Below are positions 8,465-17,386 of a stretch of DNA of 60,462 bases, one piece after another. How positions within the stretch are numbered: position 1 is the stretch's first letter; each line of letters begins with the position of its first letter. Position numbers and translations under genes: made by a program. The notes beneath the pieces were generated by a model. That model searched no databases and was not told where the DNA came from. It was given only the letters and a program-made list of their open reading frames with translations. This DNA comes from Lacinutrix sp. C3R15 (GTDB lineage Bacteria; Bacteroidota; Bacteroidia; Flavobacteriales; Flavobacteriaceae): contig NZ_JAHKPZ010000005.1 in NCBI RefSeq assembly GCF_018860825.1, positions 1-60,462 on the forward strand, written 5' to 3'.

Positions 8465-10780
8465 ATGAAAAAGTTTTCAATACTTCTATTTTTTATATCT
8501 TCTGCAGTATACTCTCAAGAAATTAAAATGTGCGGATATCAAGGATACCAAAGTGTAGAAGAAGTAAAAAATGCATGCGCTCAATACGGCTTTATGAGTA
8601 ATCATGAAGCAGAAGCTGTTGTAGATGATATTTTAGAACAAGTAGGATTGTACCGTAATTTCATGGTTCAAGAGTGTCCTAATATTAACAATGCAATTGC
8701 TGCAACAGTACCTTCTGGACTAGGTAGCATGGAAAGATATATACTTTATGATAAAGCGTTTTTTGCAAAAGTAAATAATGAAACAGAAACAGATTGGGGA
8801 GCTACAAGTATATTAGCACATGAAATTGGGCATCATTTAAACGGACACACGCTTAAATCTGGTGGTAGTAACCATGAGGTAGAACTGCAAGCAGATGAAT
8901 TTTCTGGTTTTGTTTTAGCAAAAATGGGAGCTTCTTTAGAAGATACCCAAAAAGCAATTAATGAATTAATTAGTGATACACCTTCTTTAACACATCCTGA
9001 AAAAAGTTTAAGACTTGCATCTATAGAAAAAGGTTGGACGAAAGCTTCTGACGGAACAACCACAGAAGCAGTAAGATCTGTAAGCTCTTCATCTTTTAAA
9101 ACTGCCGAAAAACAATACAGTGAAAAAGAATTTGACAAAGCCCTTTCTAGTTTTAAAACTGCCGCAGAAGAAGGAGTTAGTGACGCTAATTTTTACCTGT
9201 CAAATATGTCTGTAATGGGGCTTGGTACTCCTGTTGATAAAGAAAAAGCTTTTTTCTATGCATTAGAAGGTCATAATCAAGGTTCTGTAGCATCGTCCTT
9301 TCAGTTAGCAAAATTATATATTGATGGTATTGGTGTAACTGCTAATGAAGAAGAAGCAAAAAAAACATTTACTCAAGGGTTTCAAACCAATTGGTTTACA
9401 AAACAATTTGAAAAAACAAAACTACCTATTTATGCTAGCGCTTTAAGTTTTATGTATGAAAATGGTTTAGGTTTTGATAAAAATAATGACCAAGCAGTTT
9501 ATTGGGTACAAAAAGCAGCAGAATTAGGAGATGTACTTTCACAGTTTAAACTTGCTATGATTTATAAAAATGGATCAGACACAAAAACTCAAAGTTTAGA
9601 AAAAGCGGTTTATTGGTTAAAAAAATCTTCTGAAAGTAATTATGCTATCGCACAAAATGAATTGGGTGTTATGTATTTTAATGGTATAGGAGTTTCTAAA
9701 AACACTGATAAAGCTGTAGCACTTTTCAAAAATGCAGCAGAACAAGGAAACGCAAATGCACAATTTAATTATGGAAATGCTTTAGAAAATGGAATAAGTG
9801 TTTCTAAAAATTTAGAAGAAGCATTTTCGTGGTATGAAAAAGCCGCAAAAAAAGAAAATACAAAAGCACAAAGTAGCTTAGGTATGATGTATTTTAACGG
9901 AAATGGTGTTTCTATAGATCTTGAAGAAGCAGAATTTTGGTTTAAAAAAGCTTCAGAAAAAGGAGATGCTACTGCCCAAAGTGGTTTAGGTTATATGTAT
10001 GAAACTGGTACTGGTTTAGATAAAAACATTGAACTAGCTTATACTTTATATGAACAAGCAGCAAAAAAAGGAGATGCACACGCTCAAAATAACTTAGCAC
10101 AATTTTATGAAAACGGTATTGGTGTTTCTAAAAATCCAGCACTAGCTGCAGAATTATATGAAAAAGCTGCTTTACAAAATTATACAGAAGCTCAAACAAA
10201 CATAGGAAGAATGTACCACTATGGCATTGGCGTTAATACCAATAAAAAACAAGCCATCTATTGGTATATTAAAGCAGAAGAAAAAGGAGATAAAAATGCA
10301 CAATACCTGCTTGGCGAAATGTATTCTGTAGAAGCAGGACCAATGTTAAATTATCAAACTGCGCTTGAATATTATTTTAAGGCAGCAAAACAAAACCATC
10401 CTGCAGCTCATTATAGAATAGGTACCATTTACCTTCAAGGTGATGGTGTAGAAACAGATATAAAGAAAGTAATAAATTGGTATATGAGTGGTGCCGAATT
10501 AGAAGATGTAAATTGTCAATATACACTTGGTTACATGTTTCAAGAAGGAGACGATGTAAAAAGAAATTACGAAAAAGCCCTACTGTATTTTAAACAAGCT
10601 TCTAACCAAGGGCATAAAGAAAGCCAATCGTATTTAGGAAATCTTTTTGAACGCGGAAAAGGTACAGAAAAAAGTAAAAAACAAGCCGTGTATTGGTACA
10701 GAAAAGCAGGTATGCAAGGAGATGAATTTGCTTTAAAAAGATTAAAAAAAATGAATCAACCTTTAAACGTTAAAAATTAA
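8465..10780 (+). CDS. exported HExxH metallopeptidase with Sel1-like repeats
   Basis: 771 aa with a signal peptide (1-18, ending VYSQ). An M48-like zinc-protease region has HEIGHH (119-124, ligands His119 and His123, catalytic Glu120) and a downstream ELQADEFSG (140-148) that can supply the third ligand. From about residue 215 to the end there are roughly fifteen Sel1-like repeats of about 36 residues, with the recurring pattern A-Q-x-x-L-G-x-M-Y-x-x-G-x-G-V and A-x-x-W-Y-x-K-A-A. These form a solenoid for protein contacts in the periplasm. It precedes the CHASE2 and FecR-like genes (30-base gap, then a 28-base overlap), suggesting one envelope complex. The protease-Sel1 combination is less common than either part alone. 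Confidence 0.85.
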   Translation: MKKFSILLFFISSAVYSQEIKMCGYQGYQSVEEVKNACAQYGFMSNHEAEAVVDDILEQVGLYRNFMVQECPNINNAIAATVPSGLGSMERYILYDKAFFAKVNNETETDWGATSILAHEIGHHLNGHTLKSGGSNHEVELQADEFSGFVLAKMGASLEDTQKAINELISDTPSLTHPEKSLRLASIEKGWTKASDGTTTEAVRSVSSSSFKTAEKQYSEKEFDKALSSFKTAAEEGVSDANFYLSNMSVMGLGTPVDKEKAFFYALEGHNQGSVASSFQLAKLYIDGIGVTANEEEAKKTFTQGFQTNWFTKQFEKTKLPIYASALSFMYENGLGFDKNNDQAVYWVQKAAELGDVLSQFKLAMIYKNGSDTKTQSLEKAVYWLKKSSESNYAIAQNELGVMYFNGIGVSKNTDKAVALFKNAAEQGNANAQFNYGNALENGISVSKNLEEAFSWYEKAAKKENTKAQSSLGMMYFNGNGVSIDLEEAEFWFKKASEKGDATAQSGLGYMYETGTGLDKNIELAYTLYEQAAKKGDAHAQNNLAQFYENGIGVSKNPALAAELYEKAALQNYTEAQTNIGRMYHYGIGVNTNKKQAIYWYIKAEEKGDKNAQYLLGEMYSVEAGPMLNYQTALEYYFKAAKQNHPAAHYRIGTIYLQGDGVETDIKKVINWYMSGAELEDVNCQYTLGYMFQEGDDVKRNYEKALLYFKQASNQGHKESQSYLGNLFERGKGTEKSKKQAVYWYRKAGMQGDEFALKRLKKMNQPLNVKN

Positions 10781-10810
10781 TCATTTTTATCTGAACCTAA
10801 ATTTATTATT

Positions 10811-11986
10811 TTGAATACAAGAAAACTATTATACAAAGATGCTTTCTTTTGTATGTTATTCTCCTTTTTCATACTTTTTATAGTTTCATTTATTGTGGTT
10901 AATATGTCTATTTTTAACCCGTTTGCTAATGCCTTTAAAGATTTTAGCTTTTTAGATCTTTATTACTCTGAAAAATTAGGAGATCAAGCCAATATTAATA
11001 CCGATATTATTATTGTAAATATTGAACATTTAGATCGTTTTGAACTACAGGAGCTATTACATAACATTCAAAAAAACAACCCAAAGGTTATTGGTGTAGA
11101 TGCTATTTTTAAACAACAAAAAGATGTTTTTGTAGACTCATTACTGGCTACAGAATTAAATAAAGAAAATGTTATAAATTCTTATGCTTTTTACAATGAT
11201 GTTATTACCAGAAACCACAGTTCTATAACCAATACAACAAGTCTTCATGGTTATTCTAATTTAAATTTTGATAAACAAAACAATGTAATTAGAAACTATC
11301 AAGGCATTAAAAAATTAAACGATACCACATATAAATCTTTTGCTGCTGTTGTAGCTCAACAATACTTAGGAGATAAATGGAATTCTAAACTAGATAAAAA
11401 ATTACAAAAAGAAATTCCTATAAAATACTATGGTGATTATAATAAATATCTTACCTATAGCTATACAGAAATTATAGAAGCTAAAAATATTGATGCCATT
11501 AAAAATGCTATCGTTTTACTTGGCTATGTAGGCAAACCTCTAGGAAATATTTATGATATTGAAGACAAACATTTTACGCCTTTAAACAGCAGACCAATTG
11601 GCAAAAGTGCTCCAGACATGTTTGGTATTATCATTCAAGCAAACATTATACAAATGCTCATTAATAACGAGTTTATTTATTTAGTACCCAAATTTATAAT
11701 TGGCCTTATAACCGTTATAATTACCTTTTTTGCTTTAGTGTACTTTATTGCTAAAAGTGTAACACAAGCAGCAAAATACATGATCTTAAAAAAGGTGACT
11801 CAGTTACTTTTTACTATTGTTTTTATTTGGATCTCTTTATATTTAATGAAGAAAAACATCTATTTTAAAGCTGCTCCCATTATTGCAGTCATGTTGTTAA
11901 GTGTAGAGTTTATTGGCTTATATAAATTATTAACAAATTATTTAAACAAAAAATATTCATGGAAAAGTTACTTTTTTCAAGACTAA
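10811..11986 (+). CDS. CHASE2-domain membrane protein without output domain
   Basis: 391 aa. A first membrane segment (about 14-32) is followed by a large extracytoplasmic region (about 40-285) with CHASE2 hallmarks: IIIVNIEH, PKVIGVDAIF near residues 95-105, AIVLLGYVG near 240, and a DMFGIIIQANIIQML segment near 270-285. Three C-terminal membrane segments lie at about 290-375. CHASE2 is a sensor domain usually joined to a kinase or cyclase; here nothing follows the membrane segments, so signalling would need a partner. The start is TTG 10811, which gives a positively charged N-terminus before the first membrane segment; ATG 10853 is the alternative. The 3' end overlaps the next gene by 28 bases. 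Confidence 0.8.
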   Translation: MNTRKLLYKDAFFCMLFSFFILFIVSFIVVNMSIFNPFANAFKDFSFLDLYYSEKLGDQANINTDIIIVNIEHLDRFELQELLHNIQKNNPKVIGVDAIFKQQKDVFVDSLLATELNKENVINSYAFYNDVITRNHSSITNTTSLHGYSNLNFDKQNNVIRNYQGIKKLNDTTYKSFAAVVAQQYLGDKWNSKLDKKLQKEIPIKYYGDYNKYLTYSYTEIIEAKNIDAIKNAIVLLGYVGKPLGNIYDIEDKHFTPLNSRPIGKSAPDMFGIIIQANIIQMLINNEFIYLVPKFIIGLITVIITFFALVYFIAKSVTQAAKYMILKKVTQLLFTIVFIWISLYLMKKNIYFKAAPIIAVMLLSVEFIGLYKLLTNYLNKKYSWKSYFFQD

Positions 11987-12759
11987 TTGTACTCTCAATT
12001 AGCCTAATCTCTTTTATTAGTTACTCACAAGAAACATATTGTGTATTTAAAAGTGTTGGTAATCCTTTATTAAATAGTACAAAAAGCATAAAAAAAGGTA
12101 GCGTACTCAAAACAAATGACATACTAAACTTAAAAACAAATGATACTTTATTAATTGTAGATAATAAAGGAAACTTGTATCAATTACCAAATAAAGATTC
12201 TAATAAAAAGGAATACGCAATTAAAGAAATTAGTAACTACAAAACCACAAAAGAGGTTTCGTCTTTTTCAAAAAAATACTTGTCTTATGTTTGGAATCAA
12301 TTTTCTAAAAAAGACAATACCAAAGAACACACAGGAGTAGTTTACCGAAGTAATTTAGACACTTTAATGCTAAATCCTACAGATAGTATTAATATTTATC
12401 TTCCGGAAATAGAGTTTTCATGGACACCTAATAACAATAATGAACCTACGTATTTTTTATTGCAAGAAAAAGGAGATTATGATTATATCAATAAAATAGG
12501 AGTTACAGGAAATAACTTGGTATTATTTGTAGATAAAAAAGTACTTGTTCCTGGTAAAGAATATCTTTGGGCTATTTCTAATAGCAAGTACCCTAATCTT
12601 AATGCTATAGAATTTCATAACTTTAAGTTATTAGACAAGAATACTTTTAATGTAGAAAAATCTAAACTTGAACACTTAATTACAGACCTTAAAAATTTAG
12701 GCTTATCTAAGCAAGAAATTAAAAATATCTTATGTAAAGATTATAAACTATGTTATTAA
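11959..12759 (+). CDS. exported FecR-like beta protein, partner of CHASE2 protein
   Basis: 266 aa with a signal peptide (1-23, ending SYSQ). Residues about 30-85 read like a FecR/SH3-type beta unit: SIKKGSVLKTNDILNL followed by DTLLIVDNKGNLYQLP. A second beta-rich region (about 145-225, including YLPEIEFSWTP) may be an Ig-like fold. The C-terminus ends with two Cys (IKNILCKDYKLCY). It overlaps the CHASE2 gene by 28 bases, so co-translation is likely. CHASE2, FecR-like and Sel1 proteins are frequent neighbours in bacteria, which supports a shared envelope-sensing role; the exact function is unknown. Confidence 0.65.
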   Translation: MEKLLFSRLIVLSISLISFISYSQETYCVFKSVGNPLLNSTKSIKKGSVLKTNDILNLKTNDTLLIVDNKGNLYQLPNKDSNKKEYAIKEISNYKTTKEVSSFSKKYLSYVWNQFSKKDNTKEHTGVVYRSNLDTLMLNPTDSINIYLPEIEFSWTPNNNNEPTYFLLQEKGDYDYINKIGVTGNNLVLFVDKKVLVPGKEYLWAISNSKYPNLNAIEFHNFKLLDKNTFNVEKSKLEHLITDLKNLGLSKQEIKNILCKDYKLCY

Positions 12760-12800
12760 ACCGGTTTTATATATTAGTAATACAACTTATAATTACACCT

Positions 12801-12834
12801 AAAAAAACCGATTCATTTAAGCATCGGTTTTTTT
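12801..12834. terminator. bidirectional terminator
   Basis: AAAAAAACCGAT (12801-12812) pairs with ATCGGTTTTTTT (12823-12834) around a 10-base loop. It ends the Sel1/CHASE2/FecR-like operon (+) and the EF-hand gene (-). Confidence 0.85.
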
Positions 12835-12844
12835 ATTTACTCGC

Positions 12845-13111
12845 TTAAGCAATTTCATCAATTGCTAATTTAAACTCTTGCCAACTAATAAGACCATCGC
12901 CATCTTTATCATATCCTTCAATAAGTTTGGAAGATACTAAACCACGAATAAATCCGTTAATTTCTGCTTCTTTAAGTAATTTAACGATTTCGCTTTTTGA
13001 AAGTTTACCATCACTATCTTTATCAAAGAAAGCAAATGCTTCTTCTGGTGTATTAAAGTTGTTGGTTATTAATTTTTGAATTTTGTTTAATATAATTTCC
13101 TTGGTTGCCAT
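12845..13111 (-). CDS. EF-hand calcium-binding protein
   Basis: 88 aa, no signal peptide. Two canonical EF-hand loops are visible: DKDSDGKLSKSE (30-41) and DKDGDGLISWQE (68-79), each with Asp at 1, 3 and 5, Gly at 6 and Glu at 12, so both should bind calcium. The arrangement is a single calmodulin-like EF-hand pair. It is a monocistronic minus-strand gene. Its partner is unknown; it could be a cytoplasmic calcium buffer or sensor. Confidence 0.88.
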   Translation of the reverse strand: MATKEIILNKIQKLITNNFNTPEEAFAFFDKDSDGKLSKSEIVKLLKEAEINGFIRGLVSSKLIEGYDKDGDGLISWQEFKLAIDEIA

Positions 13112-13202
13112 AATCTATGGTTTTATAGTTTTCTTAATTTATGAAATTTTGTTTGAATTCTTATAAATGAAATTTGCGAAAAAAATAAAATATATTTCAC
13201 CT

Positions 13203-14459
13203 TTAAGTTTTTTGTTTCTTCTTTTTAGCGGCAGGAAATAATACATTGTTAAGTATTAATCTATAACCTGGTGAAGTTGGGTGTAAATCTAATTCTGTTT
13301 TTGGGTCTCCTACTCGATGTGTATAATCTTCTGGATCATGACCTCCATAAAAAGTAAAGAAACCTTTTCCTTTTATACCGTGAATGTATTTTGCTTCGCC
13401 ATTGGTTTTATTTTCTCCCATTACTAACACATTACTTTTAATTTCTTCGCGTGTAAAAGAGGTGGTTTGCCCCATAAAACCTTTAACTAATGCAGTATGA
13501 TTTTGACATAACATGGTTGGTATAGGATCCCATTTTGCAGAATAATCCATAAGTGTAAAATAATCTACGGTTTTAGCTATTTTTCTTTTTTGCGTCATAT
13601 CAATACTAGAAAACTCATACACATTAGGGCTTTGTTCTAGCGTAAAATCTGTAAAAGCAAAGGTTTTACTATAGTCTATTTTATTCTGGTAATTGGCATC
13701 ACTACCATCACCATCAAACATAGGTTCGCAAATATCTATGCCTTGGGCAGAAAGCGCTATATCAAAACTATCTGTTGCGCTACACATAGCAAACATAAAT
13801 CCGCCACCAATTACATAATCTCTAATTTTTAAGGAAACCGCTAATTTTTCTTGCGAGACCTTATCATAACCTAGTTTTGTTGCCAAGGCTTCTGCTTCCT
13901 TTTTTTCTTCAATATACCAAGATGCAGTTCTGTAGGCTCTATAAAATTTACCGTATTGACCAGTAAAATCCTCATGGTGTAAGTGTAACCAATCATATAA
14001 TAAAAGAGCATCATTCAATACTTCTTCATCATAAATGGTTTCATAAGGAATTTCGGCATAACTTAAAACCATAGTTACTGCGTCATCCCAAGGTAATTTT
14101 CCTTTTGGTGTATATACTGCAATTTTAGGTGCTTTTTCTAAAACTACAGCTTCCATATTTTTACTAGGACTACTAATTTCTTCTAGAATACTCTCGGTTT
14201 TGGCGTTAGATAGAATTTCGAAAGAAACCCCTCTAATCTGGCATTCTTTTTGAATTTCAATAGAATCTGGCAATAAAAAAGAACCGCCTCTATAATTAAG
14301 TAACCATTTTACCTTTAGCTGTTTTTCTAGCGTCCAATACGTAATTCCGTAAGCTTTTAAATGGTTTTTTTGCGTTTCTGCATCCATAGGAATTAGGATG
14401 TAAGACGCATACGTTTGCGTTACAAAAAGTATAAGTAATAGTGTTATTAGTTTTTTCAA
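13203..14459 (-). CDS. exported protein of the flavobacterial 'asparagine synthetase B' family
   Basis: 418 aa with a signal peptide (1-18, ending TYAS). From memory this is a flavobacterial family commonly labelled 'asparagine synthetase B', but I see neither an N-terminal catalytic Cys nor an ATP-pyrophosphatase SGGLDS motif, so the name should not be taken as function. Segments such as APKIAVYTPKGKLPWDDAV (about 110-128), GGGFMFAMCSATDS (about 218-231) and FFTFYGGHDPEDY (about 370-382) suggest a glutamine-amidotransferase/ThuA-like fold acting outside the cytoplasm. No operon partner is evident; a 176-base gap separates it from the sulfotransferase gene. Confidence 0.6.
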   Translation of the reverse strand: MKKLITLLLILFVTQTYASYILIPMDAETQKNHLKAYGITYWTLEKQLKVKWLLNYRGGSFLLPDSIEIQKECQIRGVSFEILSNAKTESILEEISSPSKNMEAVVLEKAPKIAVYTPKGKLPWDDAVTMVLSYAEIPYETIYDEEVLNDALLLYDWLHLHHEDFTGQYGKFYRAYRTASWYIEEKKEAEALATKLGYDKVSQEKLAVSLKIRDYVIGGGFMFAMCSATDSFDIALSAQGIDICEPMFDGDGSDANYQNKIDYSKTFAFTDFTLEQSPNVYEFSSIDMTQKRKIAKTVDYFTLMDYSAKWDPIPTMLCQNHTALVKGFMGQTTSFTREEIKSNVLVMGENKTNGEAKYIHGIKGKGFFTFYGGHDPEDYTHRVGDPKTELDLHPTSPGYRLILNNVLFPAAKKKKQKT

Positions 14460-14635
14460 AATATTGCTGTGTGCTTTTTGTATTATAGGTTCTAGATACT
14501 ATTTTTTATCTCTTAAAATCACTCGTATTAAAATATTATTAGCTTTCAATCTTTAATATCTTTGTTCAAGTATTTTTTTTCTTAGCAAGAAAGGTACTTA
14601 AAAATTATTCTGATTAAAACTGCATTAGCACAATT

Positions 14636-15361
14636 TTAACCAATTGCATATTTAAGAAGCTTATTATAATGTGGTTGACATTGTTTTAATAATGGTTTTA
14701 AATGTTCTGGAAAAGTTTCGGTTTTTGGTTTATAAGGCAAATATCCTGTTGACTTATGGATATTTGCATACCAATATTTTGCCCAAACACCATCTTCTGG
14801 CCTTGCTCCTGCTTGCCAGTCTAGCATATTTTCTTCAAAAGGAATACCTATAAAACTACAAAGTTCTTTTAATACTTTTTTTGGATTTAACAATACTCGT
14901 TTAGAATCTAAAACAATAGGCTTAATATTATTTGCTTCCAAATAGTTTAATAATTGGGAGTGTTTAGCATAACCAACATCTTCAATAGTTGGGTTTTTTA
15001 TCACTTTATCAAAAGACGGAAGCATTTCTACTGGATCACGAGTTAGTATTACATTATACACATCTTTCATAAAATCTTTATTTAAATGCAATATATGATG
15101 TGTCATATTTTTAAAAAACAAAACTGGTTTTTCTGTATTTGTCATCATACTTTCTATCACCTTAGTACCATCATGCTCTAGGGTATTTAAAATATCCTGG
15201 GTTCCTGGATGGTATTCTTTTGCTTCTGTATTACTTAAATAATGCGCATATAAAGGCTCATCAAACACTTTAGTATCTTGTCTTTGTGCAAAACTATACA
15301 TTAAAGTGGTAGATATATTTCGTGGTCCAGACCACAAACAAATACGTTTACTATTAGCCAT
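14636..15361 (-). CDS. sulfotransferase-family protein
   Basis: 241 aa. The N-terminal WSGPRNISTTLMYSF (10-24) is the 5'-phosphosulfate-binding loop of PAPS-dependent sulfotransferases (PSB loop, with Arg-Asn-x-Ser-Thr in place of the P-loop Lys). A DPVEMLPSFDKVI segment (about 110-122) fits the 3'-phosphate-binding region. The start codon overlaps the end of the aminotransferase gene by 8 bases, so the two are translationally coupled. The acceptor is unknown. I recall the two domains occurring together in other organisms, including misnamed animal proteins, but could not check this. Confidence 0.75.
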   Translation of the reverse strand: MANSKRICLWSGPRNISTTLMYSFAQRQDTKVFDEPLYAHYLSNTEAKEYHPGTQDILNTLEHDGTKVIESMMTNTEKPVLFFKNMTHHILHLNKDFMKDVYNVILTRDPVEMLPSFDKVIKNPTIEDVGYAKHSQLLNYLEANNIKPIVLDSKRVLLNPKKVLKELCSFIGIPFEENMLDWQAGARPEDGVWAKYWYANIHKSTGYLPYKPKTETFPEHLKPLLKQCQPHYNKLLKYAIG

Positions 15362-16271
15362 TTAAAACTGCTTTATCGATTAAGTCATGATATAAACCAC
15401 TTAATTTTCTTGTAAAATCACCAAAAGGTTTATCTCCTATTTTTCTGCCATCAATCTTGGTTACAGGAGTTAAACCACCAAAGGTTCCGGTTACAAAAGC
15501 TTCATCTGCACCATATACATCAAATAAAGAAAAATCTTTTTGGTGACACACTATATTATTTAATTTACAAGCTTCAATTACTTTGGCACGAGTAATACCA
15601 TTCATACAGTATTGCCCTGTAGAAGTATATACTTCATTGTTTTTTACTATAAAGAAATTGGTGGCATTGCAAGTTGCAACAAAACCGTTAACATCTAGCA
15701 TTAGGGCTTCATCTGCTCCTGCTTCAATAGCTTGAATTAGTGCTTGTACTTCATGTAATTTACTGTGACAATTTAATCTAGGATCTAAATAATCTGGAGA
15801 ACCACGACGAATAGTACTTGTAAATAAGGTGATCCCTTTTTCTTTACTTTCTGGAGAAGCTTTTTTGTATTCTGGTAAAATAACCACATTAGGTCCAGAA
15901 ATTGTAAGCCTAGGATCTTGTGATGGTGTTTTTTTAATACCTCTAGTAATCATTATTCTAACATGCACATCGTCTTGCATATTATTAATGTTTAAGGTTT
16001 TCCATACTTCTGCTACTAACTCTTCTTTTGTAAAAGGAAATTGCATACCAACAGTAGCAGCAGACTGCCACAATCTATCTAAATGATCTTTAAGAAAAAC
16101 AAGAACGCCTTTGTGTAAACGCAGTGCTTCCCATATACCATCTCCTACAAGATAACCACTATCTAAAACAGAAATCTTAGCATTTTCACGAGTAAAAAAA
16201 TCGCCATTAATATAAATTTTAATGTCTTTATTTCTGCTGTCTTCAACAGCATTATGTGTACCATGTACCAT
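15354..16271 (-). CDS. class IV aminotransferase-like protein, possible lysine loss
   Basis: 305 aa, fold-type IV PLP family (branched-chain or D-amino acid aminotransferase, ADC lyase). Recognisable parts are DSGYLVGDGIWEALR (37-51), HLDRLWQSA (63-71) and ADEALMLDVNGFVATCNATN (186-205). Aligned by eye to ADC lyase from the ADEAL block backwards, the Schiff-base lysine position falls on Asn167 (RLNCHSKL, 165-172); a lysine occurs at 171 instead. Either the lysine has shifted or the enzyme is not a standard transaminase. It overlaps the downstream sulfotransferase by 8 bases, so both should act in one pathway. Name with caution. Confidence 0.7.
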   Translation of the reverse strand: MVHGTHNAVEDSRNKDIKIYINGDFFTRENAKISVLDSGYLVGDGIWEALRLHKGVLVFLKDHLDRLWQSAATVGMQFPFTKEELVAEVWKTLNINNMQDDVHVRIMITRGIKKTPSQDPRLTISGPNVVILPEYKKASPESKEKGITLFTSTIRRGSPDYLDPRLNCHSKLHEVQALIQAIEAGADEALMLDVNGFVATCNATNFFIVKNNEVYTSTGQYCMNGITRAKVIEACKLNNIVCHQKDFSLFDVYGADEAFVTGTFGGLTPVTKIDGRKIGDKPFGDFTRKLSGLYHDLIDKAVLNG

Positions 16272-16327
16272 TTACTTATTATCTTTAAATTTAGAAAAGA
16301 AAGATAATAAAAAACGTGTGAATTCAT

Positions 16328-17341
16328 CTAAGAAATTAAATCTGATATTTTCTTAGTACTAGGAAACTGCTCAAAAATAATTTTAATAAATACTGTAATT
16401 GGAATTGCCATAATAAGCCCTGGAATTCCCCAAAGAAAACCCCAAAACATAAGCATTATTAAAACTGTAATAATATTTATAGAAAAAGATTTCCCCATAA
16501 ATATTGGTTCTAAAATAGCACCAAATAAAACTTGAACTCCTGTAATTGCAAGCACAAAGAAAAACAAAGTACTTGTAGGTTCTAACTCTACAAAAGCAAA
16601 AATAGAAAGCGCTATTACAGCTATAAAAGAGCCTACCATTTGCACAAAGTTAATTACAAAAGCAAAAAGGCCCCAGAAAATAGGAAAACTAACATCAAAA
16701 AAGTAACAAGCCAAACCTGTACCAACACCTGTTAAAAAACTAACTAAAAACTTTACCTTAATAAAGGTATTTAGCTCTTTTTGTATTTTACCATAAGTAC
16801 GTAAAGAGGTGTGTTTTTGTTTTAAGATTATTTTATTTAAAACGTCCTGCATATTAATAGACTCTGCCAATAAGAGCACTACAAAAAAAGCAGTCATAAG
16901 TAACATGGTTAAAAATTGTCTTAAGAAACCTACAGTAGTACCAATGTTTTCTTTTTTAACAAATTGAGATATGAGGCTTTTATCTTTTTCTAGAACCAAA
17001 CCAAAAGTGTTTTCTAAATATAGTGTAGCATCGTTTATTTTCACTTCTGCTTTATCAAAAAAGGCAGTATCACTAGCCATGATTTGTTTACTAGATAATT
17101 TAATGAGCTCTACGCCTACTTTTAAGCCTATACCTATTAATAAAACTACGATAAGAATACTTACAATTTTTGGCACTTTACGTTTGCTTAACCAACGCAT
17201 TAATGGTAAAAATAACAGTGCAATAAACATAGCAAACACCAACGGAATAAATATAAAAGACAATACTTTTAATAGATAAAACACTATTGGTATTACTATA
17301 ACTAATAATAGTATGTTAGTAGTTCTGCGTTCGTTTAACAT
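16328..17341 (-). CDS. AI-2E family transporter (YdiK/PerM-like)
   Basis: 337 aa integral membrane protein with about eight hydrophobic segments: two or three at the N-terminus (10-90), a hydrophilic stretch (about 90-145) and five or more at 150-325. The C-terminal GFLWGIPGLIMAIPITVFIKIIFEQ region is typical of the AI-2E/UPF0118 exporter family. Family members export quorum-sensing autoinducer or act as Na+/H+ antiporters; the substrate cannot be told here. Located 45 bases downstream of dnaB. Confidence 0.88.
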   Translation of the reverse strand: MLNERRTTNILLLVIVIPIVFYLLKVLSFIFIPLVFAMFIALLFLPLMRWLSKRKVPKIVSILIVVLLIGIGLKVGVELIKLSSKQIMASDTAFFDKAEVKINDATLYLENTFGLVLEKDKSLISQFVKKENIGTTVGFLRQFLTMLLMTAFFVVLLLAESINMQDVLNKIILKQKHTSLRTYGKIQKELNTFIKVKFLVSFLTGVGTGLACYFFDVSFPIFWGLFAFVINFVQMVGSFIAVIALSIFAFVELEPTSTLFFFVLAITGVQVLFGAILEPIFMGKSFSINIITVLIMLMFWGFLWGIPGLIMAIPITVFIKIIFEQFPSTKKISDLIS

Positions 17342-17386
17342 TGTAGGTTTTCATTTTTAGTATTAGATCTGCTTTTATTTACTGGT

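Noticed and set aside
13203-14459. True asparagine synthetase B
   Set aside because: It has a signal peptide, is too short, and lacks the N-terminal Cys and the ATP-binding motif.
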